From Planctomycetales bacterium (lineage in GTDB: Bacteria; Planctomycetota; Planctomycetia; Isosphaerales; Isosphaeraceae): a stretch of DNA of 64,000 bases. The stretch covers positions 49,165 through 113,164 of the forward strand of contig DAIDHB010000030.1 in NCBI GenBank assembly GCA_027452145.1, in the 5' to 3' direction. This document shows positions 52,347 through 60,150 of the stretch, piece after piece. Position numbers and translations under genes: made by a program. The notes beneath the pieces were generated by a model. The model ran no database searches. It was given only the letters and a program-made list of their open reading frames with translations, and had not been told where the DNA came from. The first letter of the stretch is position 1; the number at the start of each line of letters is the position of its first letter.

Positions 52347-52976
52347 CGACCCCATCCGGCGCAATATCCCCAGGTCGTCTTGCGTCCAGGGCAAACAGGC
52401 GGGGATCTTCGACCGGAGCCGCCTCCGATCGAGGCGATCTCCGTTGGCGGAGACGGCTCCGTCCGACTCGCTCCGACCCTTCGCCCCGGAAGCCAGACAA
52501 CGTCGGGCGGCCCGGTCGGACCGGGTCTTTCAAGCAGGTCGGGACGGAGCCGCCTCCAGCACCGGACCCGGCCGGCCGCCCCGGCCCTCGGCCGCTCTCG
52601 GGCGAGGCGGCCGGAGCGGAGCGGGCCGGACCGGGCCGGGCGGCCGATCGTGCGTGGCGGGGTTGGAATCGGGCGCGGCCTGGGATGATGCGGTACGTGT
52701 CGGATTCGCGCCGTCTGGGCCGATGCGCCGCGGCCCCGTTCCGCGCCCATCCGGTTCCGCGCCCCGGCCGGGGGGCAGCCCGCGGCCCATGTTGGCGAGG
52801 GGCAGGCCATCCAGGAAAATGGATCGAGTCACCCGTTGGATCCTGTTGGGATCGGGACATCGCCAACCGGGGAACGAAACGGAAGCCCCTCTTCCGTGCC
52901 GAGGCGAGGATCTCAGGGCCGGCGGCGGCGGCGGGGATGGGCGGCACGCTTCCGGTCGGATCGGATGGGGGAGATC
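52347..52976. other. Spacer downstream of sucB with one copy of a GC-rich dispersed repeat
   Basis: 630 bases without a credible ORF. A segment at about 52565-52700 resembles repeat units at 54402 and 55617 (GGCCTGGGATGAT near 52676-52688). The rest is GC-rich and carries nothing recognisable. Confidence 0.55.
52565..52700 (+). repeat. GC-rich dispersed repeat, copy 1 (diverged)
   Basis: Shares GGGCGAGGCGGCCGGAGCGG and GGGCGGCCGATCG with the better-conserved copies at 54402-54545 and 55617-55775, and GCGGCCTGGGATGAT with the former. More diverged than these. Confidence 0.55.
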
Positions 52977-53234
52977 ATGACGAGCACGCTGAATGGAACA
53001 CGACTCCAGATCCCGGATTGCGGCGATGGCTGGCTTGACATCAGGGTCGCCGCCGATCAGGTCGACGAGGTTCGCAAGGTGCTGGATCGCCAGGGAATCC
53101 GGCACTGGGCGGACATGTTCGCGGTCTCGATCGACGGCAAGCCCGCCGTGACCGTCATCAGCCTCGGCAAGAATCACGATGCCGGCCGGGTCCAGACGGT
53201 CCTCGATGCGGCTCAGAGTCGGTCCGTGTACTGA
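52977..53234 (+). CDS. Small uncharacterised protein
   Basis: 85 aa: TSTLNGTRLQIPDCGDGWLD, then IRVAADQVDEVRKVLDRQGI and HWADMFAVSIDGKPAVTVIS. The alternating beta-alpha pattern suggests a small ferredoxin-like or similar alpha/beta fold. The ATG at 52977 follows GGGGGAG, a strong ribosome-binding site. It is convergent with the PIN-domain gene and overlaps its end by 22 bases (53213-53234). No function is recognised. Confidence 0.65.
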   Translation: MTSTLNGTRLQIPDCGDGWLDIRVAADQVDEVRKVLDRQGIRHWADMFAVSIDGKPAVTVISLGKNHDAGRVQTVLDAAQSRSVY

Positions 53235-53785
53235 CGAAGTCGCTCGGCGGTCTGCGTCAGTCCCGCAGTCTCCAACCGGGCAAGGAGCGACTCGACGGTC
53301 ATCGGCGGGTTCCTCAACCCCTGCCTCTGGAGCCGGACCGCCTCGCAGAACTCATCCACGGCGGCGTCGAGAAGCTCGGCAAACACCGGATCGGGGTGAC
53401 GAGCAAACACGCCGAGCGGCGCCAGCGTTTCCGCCGGGAAATCCGACAGGTTGAAGGTGAGAATCAGGCCGGCGCCCGCGCGAATTGCGGCAGCGAGGAC
53501 ATGTCGGTCGTCTTCATCCGGCAACGTCAGGGAGTCGACCAGATCCGAGTAGCCCGTTACCAGGCAGTCGCGGACGGCGCGGTCCATCAGCGACCGCGTG
53601 CGCTCCAGCCGATCCCGGGCGAGTTGCGGGTGATTCTTCAGGACGTTGCGCATCCACTCGTCGTGGAGGTCATCGGTCCAGCGGGCGTTGAGCAGGCCCG
53701 CCTGGGCGAGACGCACGATGAGATCGCGGAGCGGGGCCGAATACAGGATGCAGGCATCAATAATGGCGGTCGGAACGATGTCCAT
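53213..53785 (-). CDS. PIN-domain toxin (VapC-like)
   Basis: 190 aa, a likely RNase toxin of a type II toxin-antitoxin pair. The first strand ends IIDACILY with D10; the other acidic positions of the PIN active site are DEWMRN (E43), LPDEDDRHVLAAAI (D92/D93) and FNLSDFP (D115). The C-terminal helical extension is longer than in minimal VapC. The start overlaps the stop of the upstream HTH gene by one base (TGATG), as in many toxin-antitoxin operons. Its C-terminal end overlaps the convergent small gene by 22 bases. Confidence 0.8.
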   Translation of the reverse strand: MDIVPTAIIDACILYSAPLRDLIVRLAQAGLLNARWTDDLHDEWMRNVLKNHPQLARDRLERTRSLMDRAVRDCLVTGYSDLVDSLTLPDEDDRHVLAAAIRAGAGLILTFNLSDFPAETLAPLGVFARHPDPVFAELLDAAVDEFCEAVRLQRQGLRNPPMTVESLLARLETAGLTQTAERLRQYTDRL

Positions 53786-54246
53786 CAGTAGCCCAGGCCC
53801 AGCTCCTGGGCGTCCGCCGTCAGCTCGTCGGCGATGCGGCGGCGGGCCTCGTCATCTTTCCGCCTGTAGGCCAGCAGGTCGTCGAGCCGCACGCGGCGAT
53901 GCTGGCCGACCCGACGGAAGGGGATCTGCCCCGCCTCCAGCAGGCCGATGAGGAAGGGCCGTGAGACATTGAGCAGGCCCGCGGCCTGCTGGGTCGTCAG
54001 CTCGGCCGAGACGGGCAGCAGGGTGACCGCATGGCCCTGGGCCATCTCCGCCAGGATGTCCTTCAGCAGCCGGACGGCTGCCACCGGCAGACGGACCTCG
54101 GAGCCCGCCGATCTTTCGCTCCGGACGCAAAGGCGCAGGTCGGACGTGCCGGCTTCGAGCATCTGGTCCATCCCGGTCAGGGATTCCCTCGCCAACCGGG
54201 CGTCGGCGGCCGTGGGCGTCGCGGTCTCATAGATCGGACTGGTCAT
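53785..54246 (-). CDS. Excisionase-type HTH antitoxin
   Basis: 153 aa. The C-terminal half is a MerR/excisionase-like helix-turn-helix: LTTQQAAGLLNVSRPFLIGL with LEAGQIPFRRVGQHRRV (about 83-120), the typical planctomycete and cyanobacterial antitoxin for PIN toxins. The N-terminal half is probably dimerisation or toxin binding. The ATG at 54246 follows GGAGGAAA; it precedes the toxin by a one-base overlap. It probably autoregulates the operon by binding its promoter. Its 3' end has a fragmentary second copy at 55509-55567. Confidence 0.8.
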   Translation of the reverse strand: MTSPIYETATPTAADARLARESLTGMDQMLEAGTSDLRLCVRSERSAGSEVRLPVAAVRLLKDILAEMAQGHAVTLLPVSAELTTQQAAGLLNVSRPFLIGLLEAGQIPFRRVGQHRRVRLDDLLAYRRKDDEARRRIADELTADAQELGLGY

Positions 54247-54276
54247 GGATTCTTTCCTCCCGTGCTCTCCCATTCG

Positions 54277-54305
54277 AGCCTAGCACGGAGTCGAAATAAC
54301 CGCAA
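54277..54305 (-). promoter_or_regulatory. Candidate promoter of the HTH/PIN operon
   Basis: On the minus strand, TTGCGG (complement of 54300-54305) and TAGGCT (54277-54282) have a 17-base spacer. It is about 30 bases from the start codon. The match is weak but the position is right for the antitoxin operon. Confidence 0.35.
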
Positions 54306-54401
54306 CAGGCGAAATATCCGAAGTGATTCCGCGAATAGGGCGAGCGCGACGGAGGTCTTCCCGGGCTCCCTGTCCGGCGGGATGACTGAGCGTGGTCTTC
54401 G

Positions 54402-54545
54402 CCCGTCCGTCCCGATCCCGGCTCGGCCCCGGTCAGCATCGGGCGAGCCGGCCGGATCGGTCCGGACCGGACCGGGCGGCCGATCGGGCGGGGCGGGGCG
54501 GGTCTCGGGCGTGGCCTGGGATGATTTGGTTTGTCGCGGTTTTCG
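54402..54545 (+). repeat. GC-rich dispersed repeat, copy 2
   Basis: CCCGTCCGTCCCGATCCCGG, GCATCGGGCGAGCCGGCCGG, GATCGGTCCGGACCGG, and GCCGATCGGGCGGGGCGGGG recur with few changes at 55617-55775. GTGGCCTGGGATGAT is shared with the copy at 52565. Confidence 0.7.
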
Positions 54546-54719
54546 TTGTCCCGTTGCGTTGCCGTTCGTCGCCCTGTTCCGGCCCCGGGTTCCCCGTTCC
54601 CGGCCCGCGGTCCGCCGGCGGGGGTCGCGGCCCTCGTCACCCGGCGAACCGGAGGGCGATCCCAGGCGACTCGGAAGCAAGTTCCGGTATGGTAGGATAC
54701 GCGTTACGGAGGCGCAGCC

Positions 54720-55472
54720 ATGCCGATTCACGATTGGTCGCGAGTCCCGTCCAGGCTGTTCCACGACTTCCATCAGAGCTGGTCCATCCGGATCAAGGAC
54801 GCGCTCAACGCCGGCCGGCTACCGGACGGGGTCGAGGCCCTCGTCGAACAGCGGGCTGGCCCGAAGGAATCGGATGTCCTGGCGATTGAGGTGCGCCCCG
54901 GGCGGCACCCCGGGGAGGAACCGGACGGCGGCGTCGCCACGCTGCCGCCCCCCGCCACGCGGATCGTGCGCCGGACCACCAGGGCGATGGATGCGAGCCG
55001 CGCCAATCGGATCGTCGTCACGCACCATCTGGGCCGGATCATCGCCGTGATCGAGATCGTCTCGCCGGGGAACAAGGACAGCCGCGCGGCCCTTCGGGAT
55101 CTCGTCGAGAAGACGGTCGACTGTCTCCGCCGCGGGATTCATGTGCTGATCGTCGACCTCTTCCCGCCGACCGCGCGCGACCCGTTCGGCATCCACAAGG
55201 TGATCTGGGACGAGATCGTCGAGGAGGACTTCGCCTTTCCGGAGGGCAAGGACCGCATCCTTGTCTCCTACAAGACGGGCGACGAGCGCGCCGCCTACAT
55301 CGAGCCCGTGGCCGTCGGCGACCCCCTGCCGGACATGCCGCTGTTCCTGACCGGCGATTTCCACGTGATGGTCCCGCTGGAGCCGACCTATCAGGCGACC
55401 TGGGAGGCCAGTCCGAAGGCCCTGCGCCTCGCGGTCGAAACGGGGATCATGCCGGGCTCCGAGGCGGAGTGA
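54720..55472 (+). CDS. DUF4058 family protein, full length
   Basis: 250 aa. Starts MPIHDWSRVPSRLFHDFHQS, a typical variant of the planctomycete DUF4058 family. Later elements include HLGRIIAVIEIVSPGNKDSR, HVLIVDLFPPTARDPFGIHK and a C-terminal EPTYQATWEASPKALR. The ATG at 54720 follows ACGGAGG with 7-base spacing. The family is expanded in Planctomycetes and cyanobacteria without a known function; some members sit near mobile or accessory DNA, as here. Confidence 0.82.
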   Translation: MPIHDWSRVPSRLFHDFHQSWSIRIKDALNAGRLPDGVEALVEQRAGPKESDVLAIEVRPGRHPGEEPDGGVATLPPPATRIVRRTTRAMDASRANRIVVTHHLGRIIAVIEIVSPGNKDSRAALRDLVEKTVDCLRRGIHVLIVDLFPPTARDPFGIHKVIWDEIVEEDFAFPEGKDRILVSYKTGDERAAYIEPVAVGDPLPDMPLFLTGDFHVMVPLEPTYQATWEASPKALRLAVETGIMPGSEAE

Positions 55473-55508
55473 GAGATCCCTCCTGGAGGAAGGAAGGAGG
55501 GGGCTTCC

Positions 55509-55567
55509 TCAGTCGCCCAGGCCCGGCTCCCGGGCGTCCGCCGTCAGCTCGTCGGCGAGGCGACGGC
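55509..55567 (-). pseudogene. 3' fragment of an excisionase-type HTH antitoxin gene
   Basis: 59 bases align with 53785-53843, the 3' end of the intact antitoxin gene, with about five differences. The remainder of the gene is absent. It lies 36 bases after the DUF4058 stop. Confidence 0.7.
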
Positions 55568-55616
55568 CCATTTCTCGGCATGGGCCGCCCCACGGTCAGG
55601 CCGATCGAGCAAGATC

Positions 55617-55775
55617 CCCGTCCGTCCCGATCCCGCCTCGGCCCGGCCCCACCTCCGGTCGGCATCGGGCGAGCCGGCCGGACCGGATCGGTCCGGACCG
55701 GGCAGCCGATCGGGCGGGGCGGGGCTGGTCTCGGGCGTGCCCTGCGGTCATTCGGTTTGTCGCGGGTCTCGCCGC
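55617..55775 (+). repeat. GC-rich dispersed repeat, copy 3
   Basis: CCGTCCGTCCCGATCCCG, GGCATCGGGCGAGCCGGCCG, GATCGGTCCGGACCGG and GCCGATCGGGCGGGGCGGGG match copy 2. Confidence 0.7.
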
Positions 55776-55903
55776 TGTCCCGGTTTTCGCTCCCCGGTCT
55801 TCACCTCCCGGAGCGGGCGTCGATGATCCAATGGGCTTCACCGGACCGTCACCCCGACCCGTCCGGTCGACCGTCTCGGCGGAAAAAACCAGGAACCTGG
55901 TCT

Positions 55904-55973
55904 GACACCCGTTCGCTCGACACCCGTTCGCTCCGTGGTCTGACACCCGTTCGCTCCCGACACCCGTTCGCTC
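55904..55973 (+). repeat. Tandem 15-mer repeat (four units)
   Basis: GACACCCGTTCGCTC occurs at 55904-55918, 55919-55933, 55942-55956 and 55959-55973 without mismatches. Spacing is 15, 23 and 17 bases. A short tandem array with no coding role. Confidence 0.85.
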
Positions 55974-56073
55974 CCGGGGGTATCGGGCGACTCGTTACAG
56001 ACAGCGTGGATTTTGCCGAGACACCCCTGGGATCGAGCATACTTAAGGTCGCCGATGACTTTGCGGCTGGTGG

Positions 56074-56380
56074 CTAATATCCGCTGATGATCGGTCCCCC
56101 CGGCACCGGTAAGCCGCTGCTGGCCAGGCGCCTGCCGACGATCCTGCCGCCCTTGACGCCCGGCGAGGGCCTGGAGACGCCGCGGCAGGTGCGGAAGTTC
56201 TGCGCCTTGAAGCCGGAGGCGGCGGCGATCCTGAAGGCGGCGAGGGAGGATCTCGGCCTGTCGGCCCGGGCGCACGACAAAGTGCTGCGGTTGGCGCGGA
56301 CGATCGCGGACCTCGAGGGCCACGACGACATCCGGCCGCAGCACATCGCCGAGGCGGTCGGGCATCGGTCGCTTCAATAG
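56074..56380 (+). pseudogene. YifB fragment with internal deletion
   Basis: 97 aa open from 56087. MIGPPGTGKPLLARRLPTIL then PPLTPGEGLET corresponds to the Walker A region of the intact YifB at 43575-45110, and PRQVRKFCALKPEAAAILKA to its C-terminal end. About 230-260 residues between them are missing; LET is directly joined to PRQ. The Walker A Thr is Pro (GTGKP), so the ATPase is dead. The homologous region starts just before the ATG, with a stop in frame upstream. Opposite orientation to the intact gene. Confidence 0.8.
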
Positions 56381-57027
56381 AGGGCGACGAACCCGTCGTT
56401 CTTCGCCAGCCGCAGGGCCCGTCGAAACTGGCGATAGCTGTCCCACATCCAGTGCAGATCCTCCCCCTCGTCCCACGCGAGGTCGGATCCGAAGAGGGCG
56501 CGAGTCAGCCGGGAGAGGTTCGCCAGGCCGATTCGCTTGCCGTGTGACCCGTCCCCGGCCGATCGCGTGGCCGGCCGCGCGGCGGGGAACACGTTGGGCT
56601 TGCTCGTGGCGAAGTATCTCCGGGCCCTGGGGGCGAAGGCGACGAAATCCTCGTACAGCCGGGCCGCGGTGATCGGGCCGATCACGCCGCCGCCGGCGTC
56701 CGGGAAGGTGATCAACTCGACGAGCGGGTTGCCGCGATACCGCCGCGGATGGGCCCAGACTTCCCGCGGCTCGACGCCGAGAGCCATCAGGCTCAGCCGC
56801 CGGATCCAGCCATCGTATGCGATGTAACTGAAATCCAGGCTGCACTCGCGTCCGCCCGGACCGGGGACGTAACAGCCCTCCTTCACGGCGTCCTTGCCCT
56901 TCCCCCGGCCAGGCGGGTCCACCGTGGTGTGCTTCTCGGCACATTCGTCGTAGCCGTCGTCATCGTCATAGGCGCCCGTGCAGGGCACGAGCTTCGCCTT
57001 GCTGAGGCCCGTGATGCCGATGCCCAT
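56374..57027 (-). CDS. Uncharacterised protein with acidic N terminus
   Basis: 217 aa. Starts GIGITGLSKAKLVPCTGAYD then DDDGYDECAEKHT. The rest is a soluble-looking domain (GRECSLDFSYIAYDGWIRRL; EPREVWAHPRRYRGNPLVEL; LYEDFVAFAPRARRYFA). No signal peptide and no known domain recognised. The ATG at 57027 begins the conserved-looking segment. Its last codons overlap the YifB fragment by seven bases on the other strand. The many Cys and Asp residues near the start may bind a metal; this is only a suggestion. Confidence 0.65.
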   Translation of the reverse strand: MGIGITGLSKAKLVPCTGAYDDDDGYDECAEKHTTVDPPGRGKGKDAVKEGCYVPGPGGRECSLDFSYIAYDGWIRRLSLMALGVEPREVWAHPRRYRGNPLVELITFPDAGGGVIGPITAARLYEDFVAFAPRARRYFATSKPNVFPAARPATRSAGDGSHGKRIGLANLSRLTRALFGSDLAWDEGEDLHWMWDSYRQFRRALRLAKNDGFVALY

Positions 57028-57130
57028 GTCCCATACCCTCAGGTGGGAATTGCCTGAATGCCGACAGGATTGTACCCGTCGGGATGGTCGGTCGGGAGGC
57101 GCCGGGGCGATCCGCTCGCCCGAGGGCTCA

Positions 57131-58000
57131 TCAGAACCGCTCAATCCAGTGCGGGTTGGCGAACCTGTCGGCCAGCAGCGCCGGCAGGAGTGCCCCGGGA
57201 CCAGGGGGCGCCTCGGCGTCGGAGGAACATGGCCCCTCACCGGGACGGAGGGCCTCGACCAGGGCGGTTCGCGGCAGCGGGAGGTTGCAGAGGAAGTCGA
57301 TGTGCGGCCGTCCTCGGCGATATTCGGGCTGGCGGGCCGGCATGGCGAGGTAGCGGGGGATCCGGTCGATGGGGAAGTCGTAGAGGATCGAGCAGTGGAC
57401 CAGGAACCATCGGCGGAGCCGGCGCTGGGCGCTACCGCCGCACTTGCGATCGTCGAGGACGAGGTCGCCGTGCGCGCGGACGTCGACCGCCGCGCCGGCC
57501 TGTCGGATCGCCCCGGCCATCCGGCCCAGCACGTGCTGCTGGGCGGCGTCGACGGCCGAGAGGCCCGGGCCGGCGGTGTCGGGCAGGACCACCGTGACGT
57601 TCAGAGTGCCGGGCCCGATCAACACGGTGCCGCCGCCGCTGGAGCGGCGGAAGACCGGCACGCCGTCGGCGCGGCAGGCCTCGAGGTGGACCTCGTCGCG
57701 GAGCCTCCGAGTGGCGCCCAGCACGACGGCGAACCCGGCCGGCTCCCAGAACCGGACAATCGCCGGCCCGCGCCCCTCGTCGGCCTCGATGAGCAGGGCC
57801 TCGTCGAGCGCGAGATTCGCGGCGATCCCCGGCAGGGTCACGTCGTGGCACGAGATCGCCGCCGCATCGATCCGGTCCGACCAGGGCGAGGCCCGCGACG
57901 GCGAGGGGGTGGGAACGGGAATGGGAATGGGAACGGGCCGAGGCGCGGCGTCGACCGTCTGGTCCTCGCCGTCGCCTCGCCTGGTCGACTCGGATGGCAT
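57131..58000 (-). CDS. Lipoate-protein ligase family protein (BPL/LplA/LipB fold)
   Basis: 289 aa. A Pro/Ile/Val low-complexity segment (PRPVPIPIPVPTPSPS) near residue 20-37 precedes the ligase domain. Motifs: PAIVRFWEPAGFAVVLGATR, VPVFRRSSGGGTVLIGPGTL, DLVLDDRKCGGSAQRRLRRW; the Lys of DRKCGGSAQ occupies the place of the conserved catalytic lysine. The protein may attach lipoate or octanoate to the E2 subunits of dehydrogenases. SucB, encoded 5 kb upstream, is a candidate substrate. The ATG at 58000 is the first plausible start; the low-complexity N terminus is encoded by hexanucleotide-like repeats. Confidence 0.82.
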   Translation of the reverse strand: MPSESTRRGDGEDQTVDAAPRPVPIPIPVPTPSPSRASPWSDRIDAAAISCHDVTLPGIAANLALDEALLIEADEGRGPAIVRFWEPAGFAVVLGATRRLRDEVHLEACRADGVPVFRRSSGGGTVLIGPGTLNVTVVLPDTAGPGLSAVDAAQQHVLGRMAGAIRQAGAAVDVRAHGDLVLDDRKCGGSAQRRLRRWFLVHCSILYDFPIDRIPRYLAMPARQPEYRRGRPHIDFLCNLPLPRTALVEALRPGEGPCSSDAEAPPGPGALLPALLADRFANPHWIERF

Positions 58001-58176
58001 CTCGATGCGATTCAACGGGGTTGGGAGTCCAGTCCGTCCCGGAAGGCTCCGAGACCGTGACGTGGGACGGGCATCGCCCACCAGTTCGAAACTCCGACCG
58101 CGGAGTCGGGCGGGAAAGCCTGACCCGCGGGTCGGCCGCCCGCGGCCCTGGGGACAGACTTCACGTCCACGGTCCG

Positions 58177-58629
58177 TCAGAAGTTTTCCTCGACCCGGAA
58201 GACGTTGTGGCAGTCCGCGCAGGTCTTGCTGACGGCGCTGAAGGCCTTCTTGGTGGCGTCGTAATCGGGCGCCTCCTTGTTGGCGGCCTCGCTGAGCTTC
58301 TCGGACTTCTCGATGAAGGCGTCCATCAGGGTGTTCCACTTCTCCTGGGGGTTGGCCTCGTTCTTGGCCTTGCCCAGGGCTTCCTTCATCGGCTTGGACT
58401 GCTTGGCCAGCTTGACCATCTCCTTGGAGTTGTCGGCCACTTCCTTCTGCTTCTTCCGATAGGTGGCAGGATTGCGCACGCCCTGCTTGATCTTGGCGTT
58501 GGCCTTGTTGACCTTCTCCATGACCTTCTCGAGCGGGGAGTCATCGTCGTCGGCGCCGCTGAAGCCGACGCCGGCGATCGTGACGAGGAGCCCGGTGCTC
58601 AAGGCGAAGACCATCCATTTGCGAACCAT
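58177..58629 (-). CDS. Cytochrome c'-like (class II) exported haem protein
   Basis: 150 aa. A signal peptide (KWMVFALSTGLLVTIAGVGF) is followed by a four-helix-bundle-like helical protein with the single CxxCH near the C terminus (TCADCHNVFR, C137-H141), the hallmark of class II cytochromes. Lys-rich helices cover about 35-130. Function: periplasmic electron carrier, possibly NO/CO binding as in cytochrome c'. The ATG at 58629 follows GGGAGA with about 9 bases spacing; an upstream ATG would add seven residues. Confidence 0.85.
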   Translation of the reverse strand: MVRKWMVFALSTGLLVTIAGVGFSGADDDDSPLEKVMEKVNKANAKIKQGVRNPATYRKKQKEVADNSKEMVKLAKQSKPMKEALGKAKNEANPQEKWNTLMDAFIEKSEKLSEAANKEAPDYDATKKAFSAVSKTCADCHNVFRVEENF

Positions 58630-59085
58630 GATGCAGATCTCCCGGTGCATGGGGGACTTCGAAAAGACGTCGAAAATCGGTCGGCGGGTTGAATGCAGGC
58701 AGGCAGGCCGGCCCGATCCGTAGGTTATCGGCGTCGAGGGCCGGTGTGGGAACCCGAGTTGGCTTCAGGATAATCGCGGTCCGTGCTAGGATCAAGGCGG
58801 CGGATGCCATGTCGGCGGCCGTGTCGTACGGCCTGCGCCGGGTCCGCGCGGCCGGCCGATGGCCGGCGGCGATCCCGGCCGCTTTCCTCGATGCCGGCCA
58901 GGACTTAAGATGTCGAGTCCCAGCGGGATTCGCCAGCCGGCATGCCCGCCGGGCGCCGCCATCGCCGAGCCGCGCCGAGAGGCGTGGCATGCTCGCGGCC
59001 GAGTCCCCGATCGATCGAGCGCGTCAGCCCGGCGATCGGGGTTGGAAACGTCGCACCGGGAAGGTAAGAAACGAGTCGCATTTCC
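58630..59085. other. Intergenic region between divergent cytochrome and purM genes
   Basis: 456 bases. No ORF or repeat is supported. TAGGAT occurs at 58787, but no good -35 is at the right distance. Confidence 0.45.
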
Positions 59086-60150
59086 ATGGACTATCGCTCG
59101 GCCGGGGTGGACCTGGAGGTCTACGAACAGACCATCTCGCGGTTCCCGCCCCTGCTCCGCCGCACCTACACGCCGCGCGTCATCGAGTGGAACGACGGCT
59201 TCGCCGGCTTGTTCCGGCTCAACGACCAGATCGGCCTGCTGTCGCGCACCTACCGCGACCCCGTGCTCGTCGCTTCCACCGACGGCGTCGGCACCAAGCT
59301 CAAGCTGGCCTTCGCCACCGGACGGCACCACACCGTCGGCATCGACCTGGTCGCCATGTCCGTCAACGACTGCCTCTGCGCCGGCGCCGAGCCCCTCCTC
59401 TTCCTCGATTATGTCGCCATGTCCCGCGACGACCCCGAACTCACCGCCCAGGTCGTCAAGGGGATCAGCGATGGGTGCGTGGAGGCGGAGTGCGCCCTGC
59501 TCGGCGGCGAGACGGCCATCCTGCCGGACTTCTACCAGCCGGGGGAGTACGACCTGGCGGGGTTCTGCCTGGGCGTGGTCGAGCGCAAGCGGATCCTCGA
59601 CGGCCGCGACATCCGCGTGGGCGACCGGGTCGTCGGCCTGGCCAGCTCGGGCTTGCATTCGAACGGATACAGCCTGGCGCGGAAGATCGCCCTCGACTCG
59701 GCCGGACTGTCGCCCGACACCTTCGTGCCCGAGCTGGGCCGGACCGTGGCCGACGAGCTGCTCCAGCCGACCCGGATTTATGTCTCGGCGGTGAAGGCCG
59801 TCGCGCGGCACTACCGGGTCAAGCGCACGGTGCACGGGATCGCCCATATCACCGGCGGCGGGCTGGTGGACAACCCGCCGAGGATCCTGCCCCAGGGGTG
59901 CAGCCTGTTACTCCGCCGCGGGTCGTGGACCATGCCCCCCGTCTTCCCGTGGCTCCAGCGCCTGGGTGCCGTCGCTCAGGACGAGATGGACCGGGTGTTC
60001 AACATGGGCATCGGCCTGGTCATGATCGTCGCCGAGTATTACGCCGAGGCCATCGTCCGCCACCTCAACGACGAGGCCCACATCCCCGCCTGGATCATCG
60101 GCGAGGTGGTGCCGGGCGATCGGAATGTGGTCTGGGACTCTGGTCATTAG
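59086..60150 (+). CDS. purM: Phosphoribosylformylglycinamidine cyclo-ligase (AIR synthetase)
   Basis: 354 aa. ATP-dependent ring closure of FGAM to aminoimidazole ribonucleotide in purine biosynthesis, in the cytoplasm. Typical motifs: MDYRSAGVDLEVYEQTI at the start, VASTDGVGTKLKLAFATGRH, VGIDLVAMSVNDCLCAGAEP then LLFLDYVA, LLGGETAILPDFYQPGEYDL, GLASSGLHSNGYSLARKIAL, HGIAHITGGGLVDNPPRILP. The stop codon is TAG at 60148-60150, which lies inside the left arm of a heptamer-repeat element; the last residues GH are read from the arm. The function is firm. Confidence 0.96.
   Translation: MDYRSAGVDLEVYEQTISRFPPLLRRTYTPRVIEWNDGFAGLFRLNDQIGLLSRTYRDPVLVASTDGVGTKLKLAFATGRHHTVGIDLVAMSVNDCLCAGAEPLLFLDYVAMSRDDPELTAQVVKGISDGCVEAECALLGGETAILPDFYQPGEYDLAGFCLGVVERKRILDGRDIRVGDRVVGLASSGLHSNGYSLARKIALDSAGLSPDTFVPELGRTVADELLQPTRIYVSAVKAVARHYRVKRTVHGIAHITGGGLVDNPPRILPQGCSLLLRRGSWTMPPVFPWLQRLGAVAQDEMDRVFNMGIGLVMIVAEYYAEAIVRHLNDEAHIPAWIIGEVVPGDRNVVWDSGH

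Larger units (their letters stand above)
54247..54719. other. Spacer between the toxin-antitoxin operon and the DUF4058 gene
   Basis: 473 bases with the repeat copy at 54402-54545, a minus-strand candidate promoter at 54277-54305, and for the downstream gene TAGGAT at 54693-54698 and GGAGG at 54708-54712. No ORF is supported. Confidence 0.5.
55473..56073. other. Spacer with a gene-tail fragment, a dispersed repeat and a tandem 15-mer
   Basis: No intact gene. Contains the HTH-tail fragment 55509-55567, the GC-rich repeat 55617-55775 and four GACACCCGTTCGCTC units at 55904-55973. The order fragment then repeat is the same as at 53785-54545, which suggests a segmental duplication with loss of the HTH body. 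Confidence 0.6.

Noticed and set aside
54402..55775. Proteins encoded in the GC-rich repeats between 54.4 and 55.8 kb
   Set aside because: The open frames are Arg/Pro/Gly-rich, change frame between copies and lack ribosome-binding sites.
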